NCBI RefSeq assembly: GCF_947495995.1
Contig: NZ_CANMAX010000009.1
Location: forward strand, 1 to 64,000
DNA length: 64,000 bases
From: an uncultured Tenacibaculum sp.
GTDB taxonomy: Bacteria; Bacteroidota; Bacteroidia; Flavobacteriales; Flavobacteriaceae
Direction of reading: 5' to 3'
Part shown: positions 1 through 7,653 of the stretch, piece after piece
Layout: every line of letters starts with the position of its first letter
How positions within the stretch are numbered: the first letter of the stretch is position 1
Notes under the pieces: generated by a model
Database searches by the model: none
Told to the model about the DNA's origin: nothing
What the model saw: only the letters and a program-made list of their open reading frames with translations
Program-made: the position numbers and the translations under genes

Positions 1-831
1 AGTGGAATCAATACTACTGCTAATGTTGCACGATTAACAAAAGGTAACGGATCAGAAGTTTGGGCAGGAGGATTCTTTGAAATTACTTCTCCATTAGATT
101 TAGCTACTTTTTCTAAGATTAGTGTAAAAACCTGGTCACCAAAACAAGGAGCAGTGGTAAAACTAAAATTAGAGAATCAAGACGCGAGCATTACTCATGA
201 AGTTGATTTAAATACAACAGTTTCTAATGCTTGGGAAGAATTAATTTATGATTTCAGTGGAGCTCCAACAGCAGATTATGTTCGTATAGTTATTTTCTTT
301 GATTTTGGAGTAAACGGAGATGGTAGTGAGTATTATTATGATGCTATAACTTTAGTAAACGACTCAGGAGTTTCTCCATTATTATTCCAAGATTTTGAAG
401 GCACAGCCCTAACTTTTACTTCATTCGGAAACATTGCCGGAGTTGAAGTAATAGCCAATCCAGATATGAGTGGTGTAAATACTACATCTAATGTAGCAAA
501 GTTAACTAAGACCAATGGTTCGGAAGTTTGGGCCGGTGCCTTTTTTGAAACAGGAGCAGCGTTAGATTTTGTAACATATTCCAAGATTAGTGTAAAAACA
601 TGGTCACCAAAACAAGGAGCAGTAGTGAAGTTAAAATTAGAGAATCAAGATGCTAGTATTACTTATGAAGTTGATTTAAACACTACAGTTTCCAATTCAT
701 GGGAAGAATTGATTTATGATTTTAGTGGTGTGCCAGCAGCTGATTATGTTCGAGTAGTTATCTTTTTTGATTTCGGAGTGAATGGAGATGATAGCGTGTA
801 TTACTATGATGAATTAACATTAACGAATTAA
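1..831 (+). CDS. Repeat-containing surface protein, C-terminal part (5' end outside window)
   Basis: The reading frame is open from base 1, so only the last 276 residues are present and the N-terminus lies upstream. The visible part is one partial and one complete copy of a 156-residue unit; both carry WSPKQGAVVKLKLENQDAS and end near DFGVNGD..YYYD. The beta-rich, aromatic-rich look resembles a carbohydrate-binding or jelly-roll module, but I cannot name a family. It stops 4 bases before the GH16 laminarinase start, so the two are surely co-transcribed. In Bacteroidota such proteins sit in beta-glucan utilisation loci as cell-surface glycan binders. The binding role is inferred from context and repeat architecture only. 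Confidence 0.75.
   Translation, partial: SGINTTANVARLTKGNGSEVWAGGFFEITSPLDLATFSKISVKTWSPKQGAVVKLKLENQDASITHEVDLNTTVSNAWEELIYDFSGAPTADYVRIVIFFDFGVNGDGSEYYYDAITLVNDSGVSPLLFQDFEGTALTFTSFGNIAGVEVIANPDMSGVNTTSNVAKLTKTNGSEVWAGAFFETGAALDFVTYSKISVKTWSPKQGAVVKLKLENQDASITYEVDLNTTVSNSWEELIYDFSGVPAADYVRVVIFFDFGVNGDDSVYYYDELTLTN
364..831 (+). repeat. Second copy of a 468-bp in-frame tandem repeat
   Basis: Bases 364-831 repeat bases before 364 with a period of exactly 468 bp (156 codons). The shared GGTCACC is at 134 and again at 602. Copies are highly similar in protein but differ at many third codon positions, so the duplication is not recent or has been kept by selection. The first copy is cut by the left window edge. 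Confidence 0.85.
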
Positions 832-835
832 ACTA

Positions 836-2488
836 ATGAAAGCAATGAAAATACAGAGATATATACAGTTAGGATTATTACTATTAAGTTTAGTATTGCT
901 TCATAGTTGTGAAGAGAATACTTACGAATTTGGTGATATTATAACACCAAGTAATATCAATATAGTAGCAGAAATTATTGGTCAAGATGCTACAAATCCA
1001 AACGGAGATGGAAGTGGAGTTGTAAATTTTACAGCCACGGCAGACGATGCTTTATCATTCAAGTTTGTTTACAACGGATCAGAAGCTACCAAACCTGATG
1101 GAAAGATTACTTATAACTTCAGTGAACTAGGTGTAAACACATACACAGTTTCAGTTGTTGCTATAGGAACAGGCGGAGTAAGTTCAAGTAAAACCATACA
1201 AGTAGATGTATTGGCATTATACTCAGCTCCAGATGATTTAAAGCAAATGTTATACGGATTCGATCCAGCAAATCCAGATGCAGTAACATCAAAAACATGG
1301 AGAATTAAATCAGAAGTTGCAGGACACTTTGGTTTAGGTCCGGTCGGAGGAACTGTTTTTGGAGAATGGTATCAAGCATCAGCAAATGAAAAAGATGGTG
1401 TAGGAATGTATGACGATCGTTTTATTTTTAATTCAGATGGAACATTTCAACATGTTACTAATGGAACTGTATTTGGAAGAGGTGGATTAATAGACGAATT
1501 ATCAAGTATCGGAGGTTCTGGAGGAACAGCCGATAATGCTGATATTCTGAATTATTCGTTAGCAGATTATACAGGGAATTGGAGTTTGATTGCACCAGGA
1601 GGTGTAGAAACTATCGCATTGTCTGGACTCGGTTTTATTGGTTACTACATCGGAAATCATGAGTATCAAATTTTTAATCGACAAACTCCTAACGAATTGG
1701 CTTTAAGAATTACAGATGCAAATAATGAATTTGATTGGTGGTTTTTAATTACTTCAGAAGAACCGGATCCAAGTTCTCAGTTCGTTTTTAATACTTTAGT
1801 TTGGGAAGATGACTTTACTACAAACGGAACTCCAGATAGTTCAAAATGGACTTATGACATTGGAACAGGTACCAATGGCTGGGGAAACAATGAAGTACAA
1901 TATTATACAGATAGAACAGATAATGCAGTAGTTGAAAACGGAAACTTAGTAATCACAGCAAAACGTGAGAATTTTTCTGGAAGCAATTTTACTTCAGCAC
2001 GATTAAAAACACAGGGATTATTTAATTTTAAGTACGGTAGAGTAGAAGTTAGAGCCAAGTTACCAGAAGGCGCAGGAACATGGCCTGCAATTTGGATGCT
2101 AGGTTCTAATTTTCCTACTGTAGGTTGGCCGTTTTCTGGAGAGATTGATATAATGGAGCAAACTGGCGCAGATAAAAATACAGTTCTTGCTACGTGTCAT
2201 TGGCAAGACACGGCGAGTAATACCAAAGCAGATTTTAGTCAAACTACTGCGATTACCAATGCTACATCAGAGTTTCATTTATACACCTTAGAATGGACAG
2301 AAACAAGCATTAGTATGTATCTAGATAATACAAAGTATTATGAGTTAACCAATTCATCTATGTTGCCTTTTAATCAAGATTTCTTTTTGATTTTAAATGT
2401 AGCTATGGGAGGAACTTTAGGAGGAACAATAGATGCAGGTTTTTCAGAAGCAAAAATGGAAATAGATTACGTAAAAGTATTTCAATAA
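836..2488 (+). CDS. GH16 endo-beta-1,3-glucanase (laminarinase-type) lipoprotein with PKD-like domain
   Basis: 550 residues. A lipoprotein signal (residues 1-25, ending LLHSC) suggests outer-membrane anchoring. A PKD-like domain follows at about 30-128, then a roughly 170-residue middle region of unknown fold, then a GH16 catalytic domain at about 315-550. The GH16 active-site motif is intact as GEIDIME, with the expected nucleophile Glu436, Asp438 and acid/base Glu441. The stretch WPAIWMLG and the C-terminal WTETSISMYLD also fit. The enzyme should cut beta-1,3-glucan (laminarin) at the surface. It follows the repeat surface protein by 4 bases and is closed by a terminator, so it is the last gene of the locus. 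Exact substrate is inferred. Confidence 0.9.
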   Translation: MKAMKIQRYIQLGLLLLSLVLLHSCEENTYEFGDIITPSNINIVAEIIGQDATNPNGDGSGVVNFTATADDALSFKFVYNGSEATKPDGKITYNFSELGVNTYTVSVVAIGTGGVSSSKTIQVDVLALYSAPDDLKQMLYGFDPANPDAVTSKTWRIKSEVAGHFGLGPVGGTVFGEWYQASANEKDGVGMYDDRFIFNSDGTFQHVTNGTVFGRGGLIDELSSIGGSGGTADNADILNYSLADYTGNWSLIAPGGVETIALSGLGFIGYYIGNHEYQIFNRQTPNELALRITDANNEFDWWFLITSEEPDPSSQFVFNTLVWEDDFTTNGTPDSSKWTYDIGTGTNGWGNNEVQYYTDRTDNAVVENGNLVITAKRENFSGSNFTSARLKTQGLFNFKYGRVEVRAKLPEGAGTWPAIWMLGSNFPTVGWPFSGEIDIMEQTGADKNTVLATCHWQDTASNTKADFSQTTAITNATSEFHLYTLEWTETSISMYLDNTKYYELTNSSMLPFNQDFFLILNVAMGGTLGGTIDAGFSEAKMEIDYVKVFQ

Positions 2489-2510
2489 AGAAGATTTGAA
2501 TTAGTGTTGG

Positions 2511-2552
2511 GAAGACCGATGCATTCTTAGAATGTGTTGGTCTTCTTTTTTG
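2511..2552 (+). terminator. Rho-independent terminator after the GH16 gene
   Basis: GAAGACC at 2511-2517 pairs with GGTCTTC at 2539-2545. A weaker inner pairing (GCATTC with GAATGT) extends the stem, and a T run follows. It lies 22 bases after the laminarinase stop. Confidence 0.85.
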
Positions 2553-3119
2553 TTATAATTCGACTTTACAAAGAGTTTACAATACCTTAAATTATAAATC
2601 AAAAAAGCCTCATATTTTACTATGAGGCTAAACGTTATACATTTTTCTTAAAGGTAATATAAACTATTACTAATATGGGGTAAATGTAGAGAATAAAATT
2701 TAAATAGAATAATTAAATCTGCAATTAATCACAGAAATTATCATATGTTTTTTTTATGATTTTCAAAAGCTAGTAAATACAGTAGTTGTAGCTTTTTTTA
2801 CGAGTTTTATTTTTCGGATTTTTTTAATTGTGAAGATGAATTGTATTTCTAAACCATAAAAAGGTTCTTTATTAAAAAGTAGATTTGTTTAACAAGTTTT
2901 CTGATTTTTTTCAAGTTCACTTATTTTTGTTTGAAAGTCTAGTGAATTTTTTAAGGTTGCGAACAAATAACAATGTAAGTTTATTTCTTGTAGTAGGTTC
3001 TAGGAAGTGAAACTTATATAAATCAAACCCTTGTATGTGATTTCTCTAAAAGAATTCAAAAACTAATTACCGATTATTATTGATGAACCCCAATATTAGT
3101 CAAAATTAAGAGAAAATAA
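2553..3119. other. 567-bp AT-rich intergenic region
   Basis: No convincing protein gene on either strand. The left part holds the minus-strand small-RNA candidate described separately (2600-2674). The rest is AT-rich sequence with no repeat, hairpin or promoter that I trust, although the promoter for the small gene at 3120 should lie in it. Confidence 0.6.
2600..2674 (-). ncRNA. Candidate small RNA, copy 1 of 3
   Basis: On the minus strand a -7-like TACATTTA (2688-2681) is followed by a short hairpin (GTAATA/TATTAC), an A-rich linker, and a strong stem-loop, GCCTCAT/ATGAGGC (2628-2607), with a run of six Ts. No protein gene lies upstream that needs this terminator. The same layout and spacing occurs at 6089-6158 and 6489-6563. 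The predicted transcript is about 75 nt. Promoter and start are inferred; the -33 element is not clear. Confidence 0.4.
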
Positions 3120-3263
3120 ATGAGTGAAAGACTTAAAGGATATATCGAAGGTGTATTTGAAGTACTTACTTTATTAAATGAAGATAATCATGGTAGAGAT
3201 TTCCATTTATCTGAATTTGAACTAATGAATGAAACGTTAGAAGAGCATTTAAAAGAATTTTAG
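3120..3263 (+). CDS. Small acidic protein of 47 aa; possibly the N-terminal half of a frameshifted gene
   Basis: ATG at 3120 after AAGAGAAAATAA. The product is acidic (HLSEFELMNETLEEHL), with no signal or membrane segment. It ends at TAG 3261-3263. The next frame, open from 3253 onward with no start needed, continues with NFSPITDFKFQLEKV and runs to 3561. The two frames overlap only in an AAAAGAATTTT run, the kind of place where a single-base indel would split one gene of about 143 residues. It could equally be a genuine short gene. No family recognised. Confidence 0.5.
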   Translation: MSERLKGYIEGVFEVLTLLNEDNHGRDFHLSEFELMNETLEEHLKEF

Positions 3264-3297
3264 CCCTATAACCGATTTTAAATTTCAACTTGAAAAA

Positions 3298-3561
3298 GTG
3301 TACTCTGAGTTTTGTCAAAATTTTATTTATAAAATAGGTGATTCTAATAATGAAGATATAAATAAAGGTATATCAGATAAACTAAATAATTTTTCAATAA
3401 AAAAACTATTTGTTGAGTTGTTAAATGATTTTTTTGAAAATTCATCTAAAGTAGACAAAGTAGAATTTGATGAAAATTATAATTATGGCTTGCCTTACAA
3501 AATCTATTTAATATATAAAGAAGGTAAAATTTATCTTTTATATTTTTCAATTACTATTTAA
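3298..3561 (+). CDS. Unknown protein, 87 aa from GTG; possibly the C-terminal half of a frameshifted gene
   Basis: A start at GTG 3298 gives 87 residues, but the frame is open back to 3253, just after a TAA at 3250, and has no ATG there. The product is rich in Asn, Lys, Phe and Tyr with alternating hydrophobic strands near the C-terminus (YKIYLIYKEGKIYLLYF). This looks like the sheet of a small alpha/beta protein such as an immunity protein; that comparison is impressionistic. With the ORF at 3120-3263 it may form one broken gene. No domain recognised. Confidence 0.45.
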   Translation: MYSEFCQNFIYKIGDSNNEDINKGISDKLNNFSIKKLFVELLNDFFENSSKVDKVEFDENYNYGLPYKIYLIYKEGKIYLLYFSITI

Positions 3562-3694
3562 TAAGATAAGTAGGTTTAGTTAAACAAAAATAGAAGCATA
3601 GCTAAGGAGTCTGATTTATTCCTTCGTACAAATTTTGTGAAATTTTCTAGAATCAGATTTTATAACTGATCAAATAATAAAACAAAAATTAATT

Positions 3695-4297
3695 ATGAGA
3701 AATATTGTCGAAAGTTGGATCGAATTTTATGAAGTTGATCGTTCAGTTAGAAAAGGATTTTTTGATACGTTATTTATGGATAATCCAACAGAATACGAGA
3801 TTGAAGAAATATATAAACCTTTTATAAATAAAAATGAGTTGACTGAACGTATGAGTCGTTATTTAAAGGATTATCGAAATGGTGGTATTAAAGATGAAAC
3901 TGAAAATAGAAAAGAATATTTGGAGCAACTTTTAAAAGCTGATATTGAAGAGAAAAAGTTAGTAGTAGAAAATGAAAAACTTTTTGAAAATATTAATTTT
4001 CCAACGAAGTTTCAATTTAACTCTAATTATGAAGAAGTAAGTAATAAAGTAATGAGTGATGTCTTTTCTCAGCGATTTGGTGATTTTTTTGGACGAAAAA
4101 AAATAGATCAAAACCCTAAAACCTTTGCTATATTTCAGGCCATTGATTGTATTTCTAGCCATTACTCATTCGCACAATATTTATCTAAACCTTTAGTGGA
4201 TTTGAATTATTCAGGAGATCATATTTATGAATTTTTAATGAGAGGTGGTGTTTACGCGGTAATTGATGATACAGTTTACTACTCATTTAAAGAATAA
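3695..4297 (+). CDS. Unknown soluble protein, 200 aa
   Basis: ATG at 3695 follows AAAACAAAAATTAATT. No signal peptide or membrane segment. The N-terminal half is highly charged and probably helical (about residues 60-100, rich in Glu and Lys). The C-terminal half is more globular, with DCISSHYSF and YEFLMRGGVYAVIDD. It stands alone between two unrelated small genes in an AT-rich accessory stretch. I do not recognise the family. A cytoplasmic role, for example as an immunity-like protein, would be a guess. Confidence 0.65.
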   Translation: MRNIVESWIEFYEVDRSVRKGFFDTLFMDNPTEYEIEEIYKPFINKNELTERMSRYLKDYRNGGIKDETENRKEYLEQLLKADIEEKKLVVENEKLFENINFPTKFQFNSNYEEVSNKVMSDVFSQRFGDFFGRKKIDQNPKTFAIFQAIDCISSHYSFAQYLSKPLVDLNYSGDHIYEFLMRGGVYAVIDDTVYYSFKE

Positions 4298-4528
4298 TTA
4301 ATTTGTGTTTCTAACTATATCTCTCCACATCAAAAAAATGATCTTTTTTAATTAACAATACGATTAAAATATAAATGAAGCATATACTAGTCCGTTGGTA
4401 GTGTAAATAACATACTTCTATTTTTTAATCAACAGTAATTAACCATACTATATTCAAAATAAAATAATTATATTTATCGGAGTGCTTTTTTATTAAAGCA
4501 AAAATTAACCTTTTTTAAAATTATTAAA

Positions 4529-4735
4529 ATGAAAAAAAACATTCAAAACTTAGGTAAGTTTCTTACGAAAAACCAGCAAAAAGAAATTAATGGAGGTCAA
4601 CTTCCTGTAATAGGAAGGATTTGTAGAACAAATGCAGATTGTACTGCTTTTGGAGGTACATTTGGATGGCCAGATGTTTACTGTAAGAGAAATAGATTTA
4701 GTAGTCAAGGAACGTGTGAATTAACCTATTTTTAG
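4529..4735 (+). CDS. Double-glycine-leader peptide with four-cysteine core (bacteriocin-like)
   Basis: 68 residues. The leader (about 1-23) has the bacteriocin-type form common in Bacteroidota, MKKNIQNLGKFLTKNQQKEI, ending NGG. Cleavage after the double Gly would release a 45-residue core starting QLPVIGR. The core has four cysteines (CRTNADC, YCKRNRF, GTC), enough for two disulfides, plus a Gly/aromatic-rich middle. That suits export by a peptidase-containing ABC transporter (C39), but none is encoded in this window and no modification enzyme is adjacent. A strong terminator follows. Function (toxin, signal or other) is unknown; the class assignment rests on the leader. Confidence 0.7.
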   Translation: MKKNIQNLGKFLTKNQQKEINGGQLPVIGRICRTNADCTAFGGTFGWPDVYCKRNRFSSQGTCELTYF

Positions 4736-4761
4736 GATACATTTTTACAAATAATATAATA

Positions 4762-4796
4762 GAAGATTTCGCTAAAAGCGAGATCTTCTTTTTTTT
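4762..4796 (+). terminator. Rho-independent terminator after the leader-peptide gene
   Basis: GAAGATTTCGCT (4762-4773) and AGCGAGATCTTC (4777-4788) form a near-perfect 12-bp stem with a 3-base loop, followed by eight Ts. This gives the peptide its own short transcript. Confidence 0.9.
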
Positions 4797-4972
4797 GCTA
4801 ATAACACAAAGAAATGAAGTTGTATGACTAAAGATTAAGTAATGTCACCAATAGAAATTGACAAAAGTTTAAGAAATGTAATCATGAAATCTATGTTACG
4901 ACTTAGCTCTTTTAACTAACTTTACAATTAGAAATAAGATTACACCAAGCATTATATTTAATTAAATCAAAA

Positions 4973-6004
4973 ATGAAAAAAATACTAATACTTATTGTTG
5001 CTCTAGGAATTTTGAGCTGTAATTCTAAGAAAGCACAAATAGAAAATGTGACAAGCTTTAAAGGACAACAAGTAACAGGTGTAAGTGTAAGTAAAGAAGG
5101 TCGAATTTTTGCAAATTTTCCTAGGTGGCGAGAAAATGTGAAAAATTCAGTTGTTGAAGTTTTAGAAGCTGGGAAATCAATTCCTTTTCCTAATCAAAAA
5201 TGGAATACTTGGAAAATAGGCGATGTACATTCTGATAGCATATTTGTTGCTGTTCAATCTGTGGTTGCTTTTGAAAACAAGCTCTATGTTTTAGATACAC
5301 GTAATCCATTATTTAAAGGTGTGATTGATAATCCTAGAATTTTCACATTTGATCTTACATCTAATCAATTGGTGAAGACTTATAAGTTAAATAAAGAGAG
5401 TTTTCATAAAGATTCATACATCAACGATTTACGTGTAGATAAGAAAAAAGGTAAAATATACTTAACAGATTCTGGTCACGCAGGAATTGTAATTGTAGAC
5501 ATAAACTCAGGTGAATCATTCAGAGTTTTAGATAATCATAAATCTACACTTGCCGAAAAAGATCAATTAACGTTTAGTAATGGTATTTGGAAGAATACCG
5601 TGCATTCTGACGGAATAGCATTAGATACAAAAAATGATGTATTGTATTTTCATGCATTAACTGGATATAGTTTATACGCAATTTCTACAGAGGAATTAAT
5701 CAAAAAAGATAATTCAGAAATTGAAAAAAGTATAAAGTTTGTTACAAAAACAGCTGCTCCAGATGGAATGATTATAGATGAGTCGGGTAATTTGTTTTTT
5801 GCCGACTTAGAAAACAATAAAATTATGAAACTAGCTATTTCAAGTGAAAAGATTACTGTTGCAGCAGAAGGAGATAAAGTTAAATGGGCAGATACATTTA
5901 GTATTTATAACAATGAGTTATTTTACACGAACTCTAGGATTAATGAAACTAAAGGAGATATCAGTGAGATCGAGTTTAGTATTAATAAATTGAAAATAAA
6001 TTAA
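4973..6004 (+). CDS. Major royal jelly/yellow-family beta-propeller lipoprotein
   Basis: 343 residues. The signal ends LGILSC, giving a lipid-anchored protein. The mature part has features of the MRJP/yellow family (six-bladed propeller): VTGVSVSKEGRIFANFPRW near the start, WNTWK, then LYVLDTRN, IYLTDSGHAGIVIVD, DGIALD and FFADLENNKI. Bacterial members are not well understood; related propellers include gluconolactonase/SMP-30-type enzymes, so a small-molecule hydrolase or binding role is possible. The gene is monocistronic, starting 176 bases after the peptide terminator. Family call is good; substrate unknown. Confidence 0.8.
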   Translation: MKKILILIVALGILSCNSKKAQIENVTSFKGQQVTGVSVSKEGRIFANFPRWRENVKNSVVEVLEAGKSIPFPNQKWNTWKIGDVHSDSIFVAVQSVVAFENKLYVLDTRNPLFKGVIDNPRIFTFDLTSNQLVKTYKLNKESFHKDSYINDLRVDKKKGKIYLTDSGHAGIVIVDINSGESFRVLDNHKSTLAEKDQLTFSNGIWKNTVHSDGIALDTKNDVLYFHALTGYSLYAISTEELIKKDNSEIEKSIKFVTKTAAPDGMIIDESGNLFFADLENNKIMKLAISSEKITVAAEGDKVKWADTFSIYNNELFYTNSRINETKGDISEIEFSINKLKIN

Positions 6005-6088
6005 GTGTAATATTAGCTAATGTAATGTATCTGTTTTAGTTGAAATTATCATCTTTTCATCCACAAAAACAAAGATTATTTTTTAAAA

Positions 6089-6158
6089 GAAAAACCCACT
6101 CAAAGCTTGAGTGGGAAAATTGCTATGAAAAAGAAAAAGTGTCTAAAACGTCTTTTAG
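6089..6158 (-). ncRNA. Candidate small RNA, copy 2 of 3
   Basis: The minus strand has a consensus -7 element TAAATTTG (6172-6165). About seven bases further a perfect 8-bp hairpin starts (GTCTAAAA/TTTTAGAC, 6159-6140), then an A/T-rich linker, then a 9-bp terminator stem (CCCACTCAA/TTGAGTGGG, 6115-6095) and Ts. The distance from -7 to terminator (about 70 bases) matches the other two copies. The linker is loosely similar to copy 3. No coding role seen. Confidence 0.45.
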
Positions 6159-6290
6159 ACATTTCAAATTTACTAAATGAATTTCATATTTTCTTATTAA
6201 AAGTATAAATATGTAGATTTTATTCTTCTGGAGATTATTTTAGCGAGTTTTCGTTACAGTAAAAAATGTTGTACAATCAGTGTTTACAGT

Positions 6291-6341
6291 ATGTGCAGCC
6301 TTTCTGTTGATTATTTTAATTTTACGATTTTAAACAAAAAA
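6291..6341. repeat. Diverged intergenic repeat, copy A
   Basis: Matches 7339-7396: ATGTGnAGnCTTTCT, then a variable stretch ending ATTTTAA, a 7-base indel, and an identical TTTTACGATTTTAAACAAAA. Same orientation, about 1.05 kb apart. Origin unknown. Confidence 0.6.
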
Positions 6342-6373
6342 CAAACGAACTAATAATAGTTGTTTGTTTTTTT
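6336..6373. terminator. Palindromic hairpin flanked by A and T runs
   Basis: AACAAAC and GTTTGTT flank an inner AACTA/TAGTT pairing, with As before and Ts after, so it could terminate on either strand. It abuts repeat copy A. No adjacent protein gene obviously uses it. Confidence 0.55.
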
Positions 6374-6488
6374 GAGGGGGAAATAGTTCAAATTATTTAC
6401 AAGACAAAAATATTTATTACCTAAATATTCAATGTAAAAGTAAAGTTAGAAAAAGGTAAGAGAAATGAAATTTAACATTAGAGTATGG

Positions 6489-6563
6489 ATAAAAAAAGCC
6501 ATACTTGAACACCTAAGTATGGCAAAATTAAAACTGATTCAATTTTTCTTTAGACAACTAACA
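6489..6563 (-). ncRNA. Candidate small RNA, copy 3 of 3
   Basis: The minus strand has -7 element TAGCTTTG (6577-6570). It is followed by a small TTAG/CTAA hairpin, the linker AAGAAAAATTGAATCAG, and a 9-bp terminator stem (GCCATACTT/AAGTATGGC, 6523-6498) with seven Ts. The linker aligns with copy 1 (CTAAAGAAAAATTGAATC against CTTTAAGAAAAATGTATA). Predicted length about 75 nt. No protein gene uses this terminator. Confidence 0.45.
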
Positions 6564-6774
6564 ACATTGCAAAGCTAAAATTGAAAGATATTATTTAAGA
6601 AAAAAAATAGTTAAACGAACATTATAAAAAGAGCAGGTTTTGACTTTAGAGGAATTGAAAAAAGAATGAGAGTATAAAGAGTATTATTTGTTATTCGCTC
6701 TTTTTAGAATAAAATCCAAAACAATAAAAAGAATATCTGAGTTAAAAGAGAAAATTAAAAATAAACTTTATTAA

Positions 6775-7077
6775 TTATGATAACCAGAGCCAAAATGGAA
6801 ATTTTAGAATTACATAGACTAGGATTGATACAAATAGATTTATAATAATTGTCTTTCTTTTTTCTTTTAAAAAAAATGATAAGAGTAATAAAATAAACGC
6901 AATTACCCCTAGAATAGAAGCTGGTAATATAATCCAAAGTAAAAGATGTTTAAGCCCATAAAGAGCTCTTGTTTTTCCAACTGCTTCTATAAAATTAATA
7001 TATAGATCAAATTGCATCCATAAACCTAATAGGATTGAAATAATACTTAAACCAAAAGATAATCTTGAAATTAACAT
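6775..7077 (-). CDS. Small membrane protein, 100 aa, three predicted membrane helices
   Basis: Hydrophobic segments at about residues 8-28, 46-70 and 78-98, joined by short charged loops (EKRKT). No family recognised. It is the last of a run of very small membrane-protein ORFs on the minus strand between the tRNA-Met and this point. It is separated by 43 bases from the 39-aa ORF and may share its transcript. Codon use is as AT-rich as its neighbours. Confidence 0.6.
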   Translation of the reverse strand: MLISRLSFGLSIISILLGLWMQFDLYINFIEAVGKTRALYGLKHLLLWIILPASILGVIAFILLLLSFFLKEKRKTIIINLFVSILVYVILKFPFWLWLS

Positions 7078-7120
7078 TGAGTGAAAGTAGTAAAAACAAA
7101 ATAAAGTAAAAGTGTAGTTT

Positions 7121-7240
7121 TTACTTTCTGTCCTTAAAAAAAATATCGCTTCCTATTCCAAAAATTTTAACGCACTTAGGACAAATAAAAGTAACAACTA
7201 CAATTACGATGATTATAATAATTAACATATATGATTCCAT
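7121..7240 (-). CDS. Tiny membrane protein with CxxC, 39 aa
   Basis: ATG at 7240, TAA at 7121. A single hydrophobic helix rich in Ile and Val (MLIIIIIVIVVVTF) is followed by CPKCVK and a short charged tail ending DIFFKDRK. The CxxC straight after the membrane segment could bind a metal or form a disulfide. No family recognised. Support comes from the helix, the motif and its place in a run of similar small ORFs, so it remains tentative. Confidence 0.4.
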   Translation of the reverse strand: MESYMLIIIIIVIVVVTFICPKCVKIFGIGSDIFFKDRK

Positions 7241-7338
7241 GATTCTAAAGTATAAACAAAAAAGAGTGATTAACAAAACAAAATGAATAGTCCAATATTA
7301 GAAAAAAAATAAAAAACTGTATCTCCAGTATTTTAAAT

Positions 7339-7396
7339 ATGTGTAGGCTTTCTATCGGTCATTTTAATCTTCATTTTTACGATTTTAAACAAAAAA
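7339..7396. repeat. Diverged intergenic repeat, copy B
   Basis: Partner of 6291-6341, with the same order of conserved blocks and an extra 7 bases before TTTTACGATTTTAAAC. It lies between the 39-aa and 63-aa membrane ORFs. On the minus strand it contains a 13-codon ATG frame, which copy A lacks, so it is unlikely to be coding. Confidence 0.6.
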
Positions 7397-7419
7397 ACTA
7401 GCCCTTTAATTTTATCTTT

Positions 7420-7611
7420 TTAATCTAAGCTTCTTATTTGATACGAAATCTGCATAAAAGTATATAAGAGGTAACCAGAAATTAAAAGTAATGAAATATG
7501 GATTACGATAAAGTGTTTTTCAAAAAACGGTTGAAAAGAAGGTTTGTATAATTTCATTAACAACATAAGAATGGAATAAACGAATATTAAAATAAGTATG
7601 AAAATAATCAT
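7420..7611 (-). CDS. Small membrane protein, 63 aa, two predicted helices
   Basis: Hydrophobic stretches at about residues 2-20 and 34-56 flank a basic/aromatic loop (LYKPSFQPFFEKHF). The soluble tail is short (QISYQIRSLD). No signal peptidase site and no family recognised. It lies 42 bases downstream of the 49-aa ORF and upstream of repeat copy B, in the same minus-strand series. Confidence 0.55.
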   Translation of the reverse strand: MIIFILILIFVYSILMLLMKLYKPSFQPFFEKHFIVIHISLLLISGYLLYTFMQISYQIRSLD

Positions 7612-7653
7612 AGCTTAAAAATATTAATAAAGATTCCTAACATATTTTAATAT

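Larger units (their letters stand above)
6005..6774. other. 770-bp intergenic region rich in hairpins
   Basis: No convincing protein gene. It carries two small-RNA candidates on the minus strand (6089-6158 and 6489-6563), one copy of a diverged intergenic repeat (6291-6341) and a bidirectional-looking terminator hairpin (6336-6373). A 27-codon ATG frame at 6125 on the plus strand lies inside the first RNA candidate and is probably chance. Confidence 0.6.

Noticed and set aside
6125..6208. 27-codon ATG frame on the plus strand
   Set aside because: It overlaps the minus-strand RNA candidate hairpins and is too short and Lys-rich to support as a gene.
6755..6937. 60-aa minus-strand ORF overlapping the 100-aa membrane ORF
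   Set aside because: It is in another frame of the same DNA and has a less regular membrane pattern than the 100-aa product.
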